The position numbers and the translations under genes are program-made. Of a stretch of DNA of 64,000 bases, positions 15,850 to 25,350 are shown piece after piece. The DNA is from DASQPR01 sp963797605. GTDB taxonomy: Bacteria; Actinomycetota; Actinomycetes; Mycobacteriales; Micromonosporaceae. Every line of letters begins with the position of its first letter. Position 1 is the first letter of the stretch. The stretch is from NCBI GenBank assembly GCA_963797605.1, contig CAWCPX010000017.1:372001-436000 (forward strand). Direction: 5' to 3'. The notes under the pieces were generated by a model. It saw only the letters and a program-made list of their open reading frames with translations, made no database searches and was not told where the DNA came from.

Positions 15850-18057
15850 GTGGCGGCGGATTTGGCGTCTGAGGGTTTGGTGGCCGGCGGCTTGGTGGCT
15901 AACTTGGTGGCTGACGACATGGCGGCTCGGGATTTGGTGGCTGACGATCTGGTGGCTGACGGCTTGACGGCTGACGGCTCGGCGGTCGATCTGGTGCCGG
16001 TGGTTGACGCGGCGGTCGCGGTGCCGTTCAGCACGGCGGCCGCATATCGCACCGCGATCGAGCGTGTCCGCGCCGCGGCCGAGGCTTACTTCGCCGGCAG
16101 CGACCTGGTCCTCGACGACGCCGCCTACGACGCTCTCATCGCTCGGCTGACGGCGACCGAGGCCGCCCATCCGCGCTGGCGGGTGGCCGACTCCCCCACC
16201 GGGTCGGTCGCCGCCGGCATGGGCGTGATCGGCGACGTCGAACACAGCGAGCCCATGCTCAGCCTCGACAACGTCTTCGACGAGGAGGGGCTGCGCGCGT
16301 GGGCGACCCGGCTGGACCGCGTCGTCGGCCGACCGGTCACCCCGTTCACCGTCGAGCCGAAGATCGACGGCCTCGCCATCGCCGCCATCTACACCGACGG
16401 CCGCCTGCAGCGCGTCGCGACCCGGGGTGACGGCCGGGCCGGGGAAGACGTCACGACACAGACACGTCTGGTCGCCGGCCTGCCGGAGCAGCTGCGCGAA
16501 CCGGTCACGGTCGAGGTGCGCGGCGAGGTCTTCATGACCGACATCGACTTCACCCATGCCAACGAGTTGCGGGTGGCTCACGACGAGCCGGCCTTCGCCA
16601 ACCCGCGCAGCGCCGCCGCCGGATCCCTGCGGGCACAACGGGTCTACGACGTGCCGCTGTCCTTCTTCGCCTACGCGGTGCACGGCCTGCCCGACGACGC
16701 ATCGCCGACACACTCCGGCGCGATGGCCTACCTCGATCGACTCGGCGTCACGACCACCGCCCAGTCCTCGGCCGGCCTGCGGATCTGCGCCGACATCGAC
16801 GAGGTGTTCGCCGTCGTGGCCGACCTCGGCGCCACCCGGGGCGAGTTGGGCTTCGGCATCGACGGCGCCGTGATCAAGGCCGATCTCGCCACCGACCGCG
16901 CCGCCGCGGGCTCTGGCACCCGCGCCCCGCGCTGGGGCATCGCCTACAAGTTCCCGGCAGACACCCGCGCCACGAAGCTCCTCGCCATCGAAGTTCAGGT
17001 CGGGCGCACCGGCGTGATCACCCCGGTCGCCGTACTCGCTCCGGTGCAGGTCGGCGGAGTTACGGTCACGTCGGCCACGCTGCACAACTTCACCGACCTC
17101 GTCCACCGTGACGTCCGCGTGGGCGACACGGTCTTCGTCCGGCGGGCGGGCGAGGTCATCCCCGAGATCACCGGTGCGAAACTCGACGAACGGTCCGCCG
17201 ACGCGGTCGCGTTCGAACCGCCGGAGCACTGTCCCCGCTGCGGCGGCGAGATCGATCGGTCCCAGAAACGGTGGCGCTGTGTCACCGGCCGCGTCTGTGG
17301 TGCCCGCGAAGCCCTGGCCTACTTCACCAGCCGCGACGCGATGGACATCGAAGGCCTCGGCGACAAGATCCTCGACGGTCTGATCGCCGCCGACCTCATC
17401 GCCGACCCGGCCGACCTCTACCGCCTCGACGTGGCCACGCTCGCCGCCCTGGAGCGCATGGGCACCGTGTCGGCGACCAAGCTCGTGGCCAACATCGAGG
17501 GTTCCAAGACGAAGCCGCTCGGCCGGGTGCTGACCAGCCTGGGCGTACGCATGACCGGCCGCTCGATGTCCCGCCGCCTCGCCCGACACTTCGGCACCAT
17601 GCAGGCGCTGCAGGCCGCCACGGTCGAGCAGCTGCAGGAGGTCGACGCGGTCGGGCCGGAACGCGCCGCCACGATCGCCGCCGAACTCGTCGAACTCGCC
17701 CCGATCATCGACAAACTCGTCGCGGCGGGCGTCAACATGACCGAGGCCGACAGCCCGGCGCTGCTGCCGTCGTCGCCGCATGAGCCGGTGGCCCGGAAGC
17801 CGTTGCAACATCCCGACGGCACACCGATGACCGTGGTGGTCACCGGATCGGTGCCCGGCTTGACTCGTACCGAGGGAAATGAAGCGGTCGAGACGCTCGG
17901 CGGCAAATCGTCGAGTTCGGTGTCGAAGCGCACTGATCTCGTCGTTGTCGGCGAGGGTGCCGGTTCGAAGGCCGACAAGGCCGTGGAACTCGGGGTGACG
18001 GTGATGCCGGCCGAACGGTTTGCCGCGATGCTCGCCGATTACCTCGGTGGTGCCTGA
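15850..18057 (+). CDS. ligA: NAD-dependent DNA ligase, divergent form
   Basis: About 735 residues. GTG 15850 follows a GGGGGG ribosome site; TTG 15832 and ATG 15835 are alternatives. Domain Ia (YRTAIERVRAAAEAYFAG), the adenylated Lys in VEPKIDGLAIAA (about residue 171), the OB fold, the Cys4 zinc finger (CPRCGGE...CVTGRVCG), HhH repeats and a C-terminal BRCT domain are all present. Two oddities stand out. The first 60 residues are an Ala/Asp/Val-rich repeat (LVADDLVADGL). In the NMN-binding segment the usual Tyr-His pair is Tyr-Phe. It could be the housekeeping ligase or a second copy; the window cannot tell. Confidence 0.9.
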   Translation: MAADLASEGLVAGGLVANLVADDMAARDLVADDLVADGLTADGSAVDLVPVVDAAVAVPFSTAAAYRTAIERVRAAAEAYFAGSDLVLDDAAYDALIARLTATEAAHPRWRVADSPTGSVAAGMGVIGDVEHSEPMLSLDNVFDEEGLRAWATRLDRVVGRPVTPFTVEPKIDGLAIAAIYTDGRLQRVATRGDGRAGEDVTTQTRLVAGLPEQLREPVTVEVRGEVFMTDIDFTHANELRVAHDEPAFANPRSAAAGSLRAQRVYDVPLSFFAYAVHGLPDDASPTHSGAMAYLDRLGVTTTAQSSAGLRICADIDEVFAVVADLGATRGELGFGIDGAVIKADLATDRAAAGSGTRAPRWGIAYKFPADTRATKLLAIEVQVGRTGVITPVAVLAPVQVGGVTVTSATLHNFTDLVHRDVRVGDTVFVRRAGEVIPEITGAKLDERSADAVAFEPPEHCPRCGGEIDRSQKRWRCVTGRVCGAREALAYFTSRDAMDIEGLGDKILDGLIAADLIADPADLYRLDVATLAALERMGTVSATKLVANIEGSKTKPLGRVLTSLGVRMTGRSMSRRLARHFGTMQALQAATVEQLQEVDAVGPERAATIAAELVELAPIIDKLVAAGVNMTEADSPALLPSSPHEPVARKPLQHPDGTPMTVVVTGSVPGLTRTEGNEAVETLGGKSSSSVSKRTDLVVVGEGAGSKADKAVELGVTVMPAERFAAMLADYLGGA

Positions 18058-18060
18058 CCG

Positions 18061-18449
18061 CTACGCCGGCCCGTACCTTTCCGTGCTCATGCTCGTGACC
18101 AACAGCAGTCCGGTCGCCGTGCAGGTATAGGTGCCGGTGAGCGTGCCGTCTTCCGGGCCGTCCGGAGGCGCGGTCCCGCCGTGCGCAGACGGGCGATCTC
18201 CGGCTCGGGCAGCTTCCATTCGGCTCCGTACCGTCCGACCGATTTCCCGAGTTCGGCGAGTTGAACCTCGGTGAGCGGCGGAACTTCGGCGGTCACCACC
18301 GACGCCGACGGTCGGCGCCGATGCCACCATGCGCAGGCCCGGTCACCGGCGGCTTTCGCGGCGGCGTCGCCGACACTCTGCAGTAGCGGCTGCAGCGCGA
18401 GGGAACAGAGCGTCAACACGACTTGCCATCGATATGGTCGCGGCGCCAC
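18061..18449 (-). pseudogene. Hypothetical protein with one frameshift
   Basis: The ATG at 18449 opens MAPRPYRWQVVLTLCSLAL, a hydrophobic N-terminus, followed by a basic segment and the helical VQLAELGKSVGRYGAEW. Near 18180, at a CGGCGGGACC run, a plausible continuation (APPDGPEDGTLTGTYTCTAT, ending YGPA) lies in another frame and stops at 18061. The joined product would be about 129 residues with one hydrophobic stretch. No family is recognised. It sits between ligA and dinB, convergent with ligA. Confidence 0.45.
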
Positions 18450-18483
18450 CGCCTCATCGGATTCCCGCCGAGGCGTCGCGAGG

Positions 18484-19674
18484 TCAGTCGGGCAACATCG
18501 GCATCGTCAGCCCGGGGTCTTTACCGACCAGCACACCCCGCGTCACCGAACCCGAGCCGTACCGGTCGCGGATCGTGTCGAGAGCGGCGTCGAGAGAGGC
18601 CCGATCGATCTCCTCGAACGGCAGCTCGAGCTGCGTGAACTCGGTCGTGCCGAGATTGCCGACGGAGATCCCGATGAGCGTGAGCCCCCGCGCCTCGATC
18701 AACGGACGCGCCGTGATGAACAGCTCCCGCACCGCCTCCAGAATCGTCTGCGTCTGCACCGTCGGCCGGAGCAGCGTGCGCGACCGGGTCGCCCGCGAAA
18801 AGTCGTCGAACCGCATGCGCAACACCACGGTGCGCCCGGGACGCCCAGCCGACCGCATCCGTCTCGTCACCCGATCGACCAGCCCGGCCAGCGTCGCGTC
18901 GACATCGGCAAGCGAGTGCGGACCTCGACCGAGGGCGCGCTGCGACCCGATCGATCCTCGCCGGCGACCGACCTCGACCGGGCGGGCGTCGTGGTTGTGC
19001 GCCAGCGCGTGCAGGTGCCGACCTGATGCGGCGCCGAGGATCGAGACCAGCGCCGCCTCGCCGATGCCAGCGACCTGGCCGACCGTGCGAATGTTGCGCT
19101 CGTGCAGCTTCGCCGCCGTGACCGGCCCGACGCCCCACAGCAGTTGCACCGGCAACGGGTGCAGAAACGCCAGCTCCCGATCGGGTGCCACCACGAGTAG
19201 TCCGTCGGGTTTCGCGACGCGGCTGGCGACCTTCGCGAGGAACTTCGTGCGCGCCACGCCGACGGTAATAGGCAGCCCGACCCGGCGAAGCACCTCGCTG
19301 CGCAGCCGGGCGGCGATGTCGACCGGTCGCCCCCGAATCCGGTGCAGCCCCGCGACATCGAGGAACGCCTCGTCGATCGAAATGCCCTCGACCAGCGGCG
19401 TCGTGTCACGGAAGACCTCGAAAACCGCCTTGCTCGCCTCCGAATAGGCGGACATCCGAGGCTCGACGACGATCGCGTCGGGGCACAGCAGCCGCGCCGC
19501 GCGGCCACCCATGGCCGTGCGAACGCCCCGGGCCTTCGCCTCATAGCTCGCCGCGAGCACCACACCGCCGCCGACGATCACCGGACGGCCACGCAACCGA
19601 GGGTGGTCACGCTGCTCAACCGACGCATAGAAAGCGTCGAGATCCGCGTGCATGATCGACGCCGCATCCCGCAT
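18484..19674 (-). CDS. dinB: DNA polymerase IV (Y-family)
   Basis: 396 residues from ATG 19674 (MRDAASIMHADLDAFYASVE), chosen because an SOS-like box lies just upstream; ATGs at 19695 and 19683 also exist. The palm residues are intact: Asp in HADLDAFYASVEQ and Asp-Glu in GISIDEAFLDV. The helix-hairpin-helix thumb (GVGPVTAAKLHERNIRTVGQ) and little finger follow. A beta-clamp binding motif QLELPF is near the C-terminus. The enzyme performs error-prone translesion synthesis. Expression is probably induced by DNA damage through LexA. Confidence 0.93.
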   Translation of the reverse strand: MRDAASIMHADLDAFYASVEQRDHPRLRGRPVIVGGGVVLAASYEAKARGVRTAMGGRAARLLCPDAIVVEPRMSAYSEASKAVFEVFRDTTPLVEGISIDEAFLDVAGLHRIRGRPVDIAARLRSEVLRRVGLPITVGVARTKFLAKVASRVAKPDGLLVVAPDRELAFLHPLPVQLLWGVGPVTAAKLHERNIRTVGQVAGIGEAALVSILGAASGRHLHALAHNHDARPVEVGRRRGSIGSQRALGRGPHSLADVDATLAGLVDRVTRRMRSAGRPGRTVVLRMRFDDFSRATRSRTLLRPTVQTQTILEAVRELFITARPLIEARGLTLIGISVGNLGTTEFTQLELPFEEIDRASLDAALDTIRDRYGSGSVTRGVLVGKDPGLTMPMLPD

Positions 19675-19687
19675 GTACCTCATCTTA

Positions 19688-19699
19688 GTACACACGTTC
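19688..19699. promoter_or_regulatory. SOS (LexA) box upstream of dinB
   Basis: On the coding strand GAACGTGTGTAC matches the actinobacterial LexA core GAAC-N4-GTTC with one mismatch. It ends 13 bases before the chosen dinB start. Confidence 0.5.
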
Positions 19700-19760
19700 T
19701 GACCAAATCCCTAGAAGAATCTTTCCGATGGAGATCAACTTCGATGCTTTGTTGTCGTAC

Positions 19761-21172
19761 ACCGGTACCCCTCCTCACCTTTGTGTGGGTGGGGTGATGG
19801 TGATGCCGCTGAGGCAGAGGTAGATCATTGTGGTCAGGGATTGTGCGTTCGGGTGGCCGTAGCCGCGGCGTTGGATGACCCGGATTTTGGCGTTGATTCC
19901 CTCGAGCCGCGCGTTCGAGAGTCCATGGTGGATTGATGCGATGATCGCGTCGAAGTGTTTGCGGAGCCGGTGGGCGAGGTTGCGGAACGCGGTGATGCGG
20001 CTGCGTAGCGCCCGGGTGATCCAGGTGCGTAGGTAGTCGGGAGCGTCGTCGGCGCTGACGCTGCGGTAGAGGTCACGGAGTTGTTCTTTGAGTTCCCAGG
20101 CGCGAAAGAGCCGGTAGCGGCCGCGTCGCAGCCGGTTGACGAAGTCATGTTGTTCGGGTTTGAGTTTCTCGGCGCCGACGCGTAGGGCGTATCGGGCCCG
20201 GCGCCAGTGGATCCGGTTGGGTCGGTAGCCGACCTTGTTGGGAAGGTCAGGCCGGTTGGCGCTGAAGACCAGGTCCAGGGCCTCACCGGCCCATGTGATC
20301 ACGTGGAACGGGTCCAGGCAGATCGTGGCGTTCGGGGCCCGGTCGCGGGCCACGGACATGTAGATACTGCTGGCATCGCAGGTGACCGCCTCGATGCGCT
20401 GTGCCCGTTCGTCCCCGACGGCGTCGAAGAATCTGCCGAAGGAGTCTTTGGTGCGGTCCTTGTCGACCCAGACCACGGTGCCGGTGTCGTGGTTGGCCAC
20501 AATGGTCAGATACCGCTGTCCGCGACGGTAGGAGATCTCATCGACCCCGATCCGGAACAGGTCATCGAGGCGGGAATCGTCGATGTGCTCGGCCACGACC
20601 CGGCCGACGATGTGGTCGACGGCCTCCCAGGAGCAGCGCAGCAGCCCGGCCACGCTGGTCTTGTCCATCCGCTGCGCCAACCAGGCCAACAAGTCCTCGA
20701 AATCCCGGGAATGCCGGGCCCCCGGACGCGCCCACGGCACCTCCTCGGTGCGCACCCGGCCGCAGGACCGGCAGTCCACCCGGTGCACATCGGCGACCAG
20801 CCACACCTTGCACGCCCCGAAGTCCAGATGCCGCCACCGGCGCCGGGAACTGTCATACCGCGCCCTGGTGGACCACCCACACGGACACCGCCACCGGCGG
20901 CTGCGCCGCCGCAGCCCGACCTCGATCCCGTCGCCGGTGAACGACACGGACGCGACGCACGCGCCCGGCAGGTTCAGAACACGGTTAAATGCAGTAGTGA
21001 CGCGCACGTGCGTCTCCTCGGATCGGACGGCTTAGATAACCCCGAACCTAGGAGCCCGCACGTGCGCGTCCTGCACGACACGCCCAGAGCAGCCCAAACA
21101 CCGCAACACCAACACAAACACGAGTACCCGACCATAACCGGCACCCACACAAACCCGTCAAGATCCACCCGT
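19761..21172. mobile_element. ISL3-family insertion sequence
   Basis: About 1.4 kb around one transposase gene. The ends are inferred from an imperfect inverted repeat. The left side (from 19761) and the reverse complement of the right side (from 21172) both begin AC-GGT and share TTTGTGTGGGTG at the same distance. No target duplication was seen, so the exact ends are uncertain by a few bases. Confidence 0.65.
19775..21007 (-). CDS. ISL3-family transposase
   Basis: 410 residues from a GTG at 21007. The N-terminal zinc-ribbon (WRCPCGW...VDCRSCGR) is followed by a helix-turn-helix (WLAQRMDKTSVAGLLRCSW). The DDE domain has Asp in IGVDEISYRRGQRYLTIV, Asp in CLDPFHVITWA and Glu in NARLEGINAKIRVIQRRGYG. 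The reading frame is complete, so the element may be active. A 14-bp inverted repeat, GACGCGCACGTGCG in both arms, brackets the start region (about 20999-21080) and could form a hairpin that limits translation. Confidence 0.93.
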   Translation of the reverse strand: MRVTTAFNRVLNLPGACVASVSFTGDGIEVGLRRRSRRWRCPCGWSTRARYDSSRRRWRHLDFGACKVWLVADVHRVDCRSCGRVRTEEVPWARPGARHSRDFEDLLAWLAQRMDKTSVAGLLRCSWEAVDHIVGRVVAEHIDDSRLDDLFRIGVDEISYRRGQRYLTIVANHDTGTVVWVDKDRTKDSFGRFFDAVGDERAQRIEAVTCDASSIYMSVARDRAPNATICLDPFHVITWAGEALDLVFSANRPDLPNKVGYRPNRIHWRRARYALRVGAEKLKPEQHDFVNRLRRGRYRLFRAWELKEQLRDLYRSVSADDAPDYLRTWITRALRSRITAFRNLAHRLRKHFDAIIASIHHGLSNARLEGINAKIRVIQRRGYGHPNAQSLTTMIYLCLSGITITPPTQR

Positions 21173-21186
21173 GCGAAAATGAACCT

Positions 21187-21612
21187 GTGAACGAGATGAT
21201 CGGGCAGACGGCGGTGGCTGTGGCTGCTGTACTTGATCAGTCTCCGTGGGCTCTGGGCAGTGTTGACATCGTCGATCGGCTGGGCGAAGTCCTCGACCTC
21301 GGCAGGCAACGACGCCTCTACACCGGAGCGGTCCGCCGGGCGATCATCCTGCGGGACGGCGGCTGCGCCTTCCCCGGCTGCGACCGACCACCCACCTGGT
21401 GCCAAGTCCATCATTGGAAGCCGTGGCACACAGGCGGAACGACCAGCGCCGCCGACGGACTCCTGCTCTGCACCCGCCACCATCACACCGTCCACCAACC
21501 GGGCGGGTGGGAAATCATCCGCGACACCGACGGACAGTTCTCCTTCAAACCACCGCCGTACGTGGACCCGGACCAACGACCACAACGCAACCGCTACCAC
21601 ACGAAGACATAG
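21187..21612 (+). pseudogene. HNH endonuclease remnant (DUF222/13E12 type), 5'-truncated
   Basis: The 141-residue frame holds only the C-terminal half of a DUF222-HNH protein: LGRQRRLYTGAVRRAIILRD, GGCAFPGCDRPPTWCQVHHW and LLLCTRHHHTVHQPGGW. This is the full Cys2-HNH zinc/catalytic core. Complete members have about 400-500 residues with an N-terminal DUF222 domain, which is missing. The right end of the ISL3 element lies about 15 bases upstream, so IS insertion or associated deletion probably removed the 5' part. No ribosome site precedes the GTG at 21187. Confidence 0.8.
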
Positions 21613-21697
21613 ACCAACCCAAGGACAAGATCAACATCGGCAGCGGTGCTCACGTGGACAACCCGGTACGGCTGCGGCGTTGTTTACATGGGTGAGC

Positions 21698-22451
21698 ATG
21701 AGTCCGCGTCCGCTTCCGCGGCAGTTCGCCCAACCGCTGCGACCTCTGTCGGAGCGCGGCCAGCCGAGCGCCGGCCGGCGGACCTTCGACCGCGCCTTCC
21801 TCTACGCCGTGATGCTGCTCATGTTCAGCCTCGTCGCCGCGACGCCGATGCGGATCATCGCCGGCTCGTCGACGCCCTGGACTCTTGTCGTCGGAGCGGT
21901 CTGCACCGTGGCGCTCTTCGCGCAGAAGCCGGTGCACGATCGACGCCAGCGACGCCGGGCCCGGGAGTGGGGTGCGGCCGGGTGGGTCGACGTACCGACG
22001 GAGCGATCCTGGCCCTGGGACGTCGTCACTGCGCGGGTCAACGGCTATACACAGGTACGCGCGGCGAGAAGCCGGATCGTCGGTGGCTTCCCGGTGACGG
22101 TGGCCGACGTGTTCTGGATGGGTGGCGGCATGGGCGTCGGGGCCGCTTCCTTCACCGACAGCGGCACCATCGTCGTGGTCACGCTGCCTCGCGATCCGCC
22201 CGCGCCACTTGAAAGTCCCGAACCTGCGGGCCGCCCAGGCCGTCGACCGGATTCCACCGTGGACAGTTGTCGGCGTCGAGCTGTACGCGGTCGTCGCCGA
22301 ACGCCCGTTCCAGGCCTTCAGCGCCACGGCCCGCCGCCCGGAACCGCCGAAGCCGCGGCCGCTCTCGTGGAAGCGCACCGGGCCGCAGATCGCCCGAGTC
22401 CTCGCGATCACGGCGCTGCTGCCGCTGGAATCCAAACCCGACACCCGTTAG
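21698..22451 (+). pseudogene. Two-helix membrane protein with one frameshift
   Basis: From ATG 21698 the frame reads MSPRPLPRQFAQPLRPLSER, then two adjacent membrane helices (AFLYAVMLLMFSLVAATPMRI and TPWTLVVGAVCTVALFA) and a basic stretch. An extracytoplasmic or soluble domain follows (GYTQVRAARSRIVGG, VTLPRDPPAP). Near 22208 the natural continuation (LKVPNLRAAQAVDRIPPWTV) is in another frame and ends at 22451. One base indel would join a product of about 250 residues. No family is recognised. Confidence 0.55.
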
Positions 22452-22507
22452 CGCCGTGCGCGTCGGCACGACACGCTCACACACCATGACGACCGCGCTT
22501 CGGTCAC

Positions 22508-22527
22508 TAGTGATTCATGGTTCACTA
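22508..22527. promoter_or_regulatory. Palindrome, candidate operator of the atuA operon
   Basis: TAGTGATTCATGGTTCACTA has perfect 6-bp arms around 8 bases and lies in the AT-richer promoter region before the atuA gene group. A TetR gene inside that operon is the likely ligand-responsive repressor. Confidence 0.45.
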
Positions 22528-22620
22528 TCGTGTTACCGTACGAACTCACCCGGCTGAGCAATAGCCGGTCGGCCGTCCCGGCGAACGAGCCGTCCGGCCC
22601 TGGGCGCGAAGGGGCTGCCG

Positions 22621-22767
22621 ATGCCGATCCAGCGGTCGCCGGTCGATGCCGCGCGCGAGACCTATCGGGAGAATCGCTGTTCACCGCTGGCCGTCACCGC
22701 CTACCAACGAGCGGCAGGCTCGGGCGCGGAGACACAGCCGTCGGGCAGCGAACGGACTGGACACTGA
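22621..22767 (+). pseudogene. 48-codon ORF, possible acyl-CoA carboxylase remnant
   Basis: ATG 22621 follows a GAAGGGG ribosome site and reads MPIQRSPVDAARETYRENR, then loses any protein-like character and stops at TGA 22765-22767. That stop overlaps the next start. The first 19 residues resemble the N-terminus of biotin-dependent acyl-CoA carboxylase beta subunits (pattern 'V...A..YR.NR'), and such genes often accompany atuA. The reading as a deletion remnant is an inference; a small leader ORF is the alternative. Confidence 0.4.
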
Positions 22768-23587
22768 TGACGATCGACATGTCCACGCTGGTGGCCGACC
22801 TCTCCGCGGAGTCCGTCGACCTTGACACGATGCTGGCGCCGCTCGACGAGGCGCAGTGGCGGCTCGCCACGCCGGCTGCGGGATGGTCGATCGCCGATCA
22901 GGTCAGCCACCTGGCCTACTTCGATGAGACCGCGCTCGCCGCCGCCATCAATCCGGACCGGTTCCGGCGGGACGCAGCCGAGTTGACGGCCGACGATGCT
23001 GACTTTCCCGATCGCATCGCCGCCCGTTTCCGCGCGATGCCGGGCCGGGAACTGCTCGCTTGGCTGCGCGGCACTCGCGCGACGTTCCTCGACACGTTCG
23101 CCACGCTCGAGCCGAGCCAACGCCTCCCGTGGTACGGCCCGGATATGAGCGCGGCCTCGTCGGTGACCCGCGCCTGATGGAGACGTGGGCACACGGGCAG
23201 GACATCGCGGACACGCTCGGACGGGTGCGACCGCCGACCAACCGGCTCCGGCACATCGCGCATCTCGGCGTCGGCACCGTCGGCTTCTGCTACGCGCTCC
23301 ACGGCCTGCCGGTGCCGACCGAGCCGATCCGCGTCGAGGTCATCGGGCCGGGCGACGACCTGTGGGCGTGGGGGCCGCCCGACGCGGCCAACCGGGTGCG
23401 CGCGTCCGCCCTCGACTTCTGTCTCGTCGTCACGCAGCGACGCCACCGCGACGACACCGACCTGACCACGGAGGGCCCGATCGCGGCCCAATGGATCGGC
23501 ATCGCGCAAGCGTTCGCGGGCCCGCCCGGCCCCGGTCGAACCCGGCCGGAAGACCGACAAGCACAAGAAACGGCAGGAAGATCATGA
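22767..23587 (+). pseudogene. TIGR03084-type metal-binding protein, frameshifted
   Basis: From ATG 22767: MTIDMSTLVADLSAESVDLD, then WRLATPAAGWSIADQVSHLAYFDETA, the DinB/maleylpyruvate-isomerase-like four-helix fold with its metal-binding His. The second half (LMETWAHGQDIADTLG, with the other His) lies in a different frame after about 23170, where GTGACCCGCGCC lacks one base of the expected Thr-Ala-Arg codons. The joined protein would have about 273 residues, the normal family length. The stop overlaps the atuA start (ATGA). Proteins of this family are linked to terpene/acyl-CoA catabolism genes. Confidence 0.75.
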
Positions 23588-25350
23588 CGCGTCAGCCGGT
23601 ACGCATCGGAAACTCGTCGGGCTTCTACGGCGACCGTGACGCCGCCACGCGCGAGATGGTCGAGGGTGGCCCGATCGACGTGCTGACCGGCGACTATCTG
23701 GCCGAACTCACGATGCTGATCCTGTGGAAGATGCGCCAGAAGGATCCGTCGACCGGCTATGCGCGCTCGGTGCTCGGCCAGCTCGAAACCGTGCTCGGCA
23801 CCTGTCTCGACCGGGGCATCAAAATCGTCAACAACGCGGGCGGCCTGAACCCGGGCGGTCTCGCGGACGAGTTGGGCCGGCTGGCCGAGCGGCTGGGCCT
23901 GCATCCGAAGATCGCGTACGTCACCGGCGACGACCTGCTGCCACGGCTCGACGAGTTGACCGATGCGGGCGAGACCTTCACGCATCTCGACACCGGTCAG
24001 ACATTGTCCGAGACCCCGTCCAAGCCCGTCACCGCGAACGCCTACCTCGGCGGCTGGGGCATCGCGGCCGCCCTCGAAGCCGGCGCCGATATCGTCGTCT
24101 GCCCCCGAGTCACCGACGCGTCCCTGGTCGTCGGCCCGGCCGCGTGGTGGCATGACTGGCAGCGCGACGACTTCGACGCGCTCGCCGGCGCGGTTCTCGC
24201 CGGTCACGTGATCGAGTGCGGCCCGCAGGCGACTGGCGGCAACTACTCGTTCCTCGACGAGATCGTCGACCGTCGTTATCCCGGTTTCCCGATCGCCGAA
24301 GTCGCGGCCGACGGGAGCAGCGTGATCACGAAGCACCCCGGCACCGGCGGCCTCGTCTCCGTCGGCACGGTAACGGCGCAGCTGCTGTACGAGATCGCGG
24401 AGCCGGCCTACCGGAACCCGGACGTCATCGCGCACGTCGACACCGCGACGCTGACGCAGGTCGGCCCGGATCGCGTCGAGATCTCCGGGACCCGGGGCAG
24501 CCCGCCGCCGGCCACGACGAAGGTCGCGATCAACCTGCTCGGCGGCTTCCGGAACACGATGACGCTCGTGCTGACCGGGCTCGACATCGAGGAGAAGGCT
24601 GCCTGGGCCCGATCGGAACTGTTCGGCATCCTCGGTGGTGAGGAGCAGTTCGCGGAGGCGGACGTACGGCTGTTGCGCTTCGACACCCCCGACGCCCCGA
24701 CCAACGAGCAGGCGACCGCGCACCTCCGCATCACCGTGAAGGATCCGGATCCGCGGAAGGTCGGCCGCCGGTTCGCGAACGCGACGATGGAACTCGCCCT
24801 AGGTGGCTACGCCGGTTTCCACACGACGACACCACCGACGCCGGAGGCCGCGTACGGGGTGTATTGGCCGGCGCTCGTGCCCGCCTCCGTCGTCGATCAC
24901 GCGGTCGTGCTGCCCGACGGCACCACGCATCACGTTCTGCCGACGCCCAGCGGGCCCATGATCACCGTCGACCTCGTCACTCCATCGTGGACTGACGAGC
25001 CGACGACCACGGCACCGCTCGGCCTGATCTGCGGAGCGCGCTCCGGGGACAAGGGTGGCAACGCGAACGTCGGTTTCTGGGCGCGGGATCCGGCCGCGTA
25101 CCCGTGGATCCGTGCGTATTTGACTGTCGACCGGTTGAAATCCCTGCTCCCCGAGGCCGCCGACCTGCGCGTGCGGCGCTACGAACTGCCGCGACTCGCC
25201 GCCGTCAACTTCGTCATCGTCGGGCTGCTCGGCGAGGGCGTGGCCGCGTCGACCCGCCCGGATCCGCAGGCGAAGGGGCTCGGCGAGTACCTGCGATCGC
25301 GCGTCGTCGACGTACCCGTGACGCTGTTCAAAGGGGTTGATCGTGGCTGA
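23584..25350 (+). CDS. atuA: Acyclic terpene utilization AtuA family protein (DUF1446)
   Basis: 588 residues; ATG 23584 has GGAAG upstream. The N-terminal DUF1446 domain carries VRIGNSSGFYGDRDAA, KIVNNAGGLNPGGLADEL, VTANAYLGGWGIAAALEAGADIVVCPRVTDASL and ATGGNYSFLDEI. The C-terminal roughly 110 residues (LGLICGARSGDKGGNANVGF) form the AtuA-like C-terminal domain fused in many actinobacteria. In Pseudomonas the atu cluster degrades citronellol/geraniol; the exact reaction of AtuA is unsettled. It is coupled to the genes on both sides by overlaps. Confidence 0.92.
   Translation: MTRQPVRIGNSSGFYGDRDAATREMVEGGPIDVLTGDYLAELTMLILWKMRQKDPSTGYARSVLGQLETVLGTCLDRGIKIVNNAGGLNPGGLADELGRLAERLGLHPKIAYVTGDDLLPRLDELTDAGETFTHLDTGQTLSETPSKPVTANAYLGGWGIAAALEAGADIVVCPRVTDASLVVGPAAWWHDWQRDDFDALAGAVLAGHVIECGPQATGGNYSFLDEIVDRRYPGFPIAEVAADGSSVITKHPGTGGLVSVGTVTAQLLYEIAEPAYRNPDVIAHVDTATLTQVGPDRVEISGTRGSPPPATTKVAINLLGGFRNTMTLVLTGLDIEEKAAWARSELFGILGGEEQFAEADVRLLRFDTPDAPTNEQATAHLRITVKDPDPRKVGRRFANATMELALGGYAGFHTTTPPTPEAAYGVYWPALVPASVVDHAVVLPDGTTHHVLPTPSGPMITVDLVTPSWTDEPTTTAPLGLICGARSGDKGGNANVGFWARDPAAYPWIRAYLTVDRLKSLLPEAADLRVRRYELPRLAAVNFVIVGLLGEGVAASTRPDPQAKGLGEYLRSRVVDVPVTLFKGVDRG

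Noticed and set aside
15772..17811. 679-codon frame opposite ligA.
   Set aside because: Antisense shadow; composition rich in Gly/Asp/Arg/Val with no domain.
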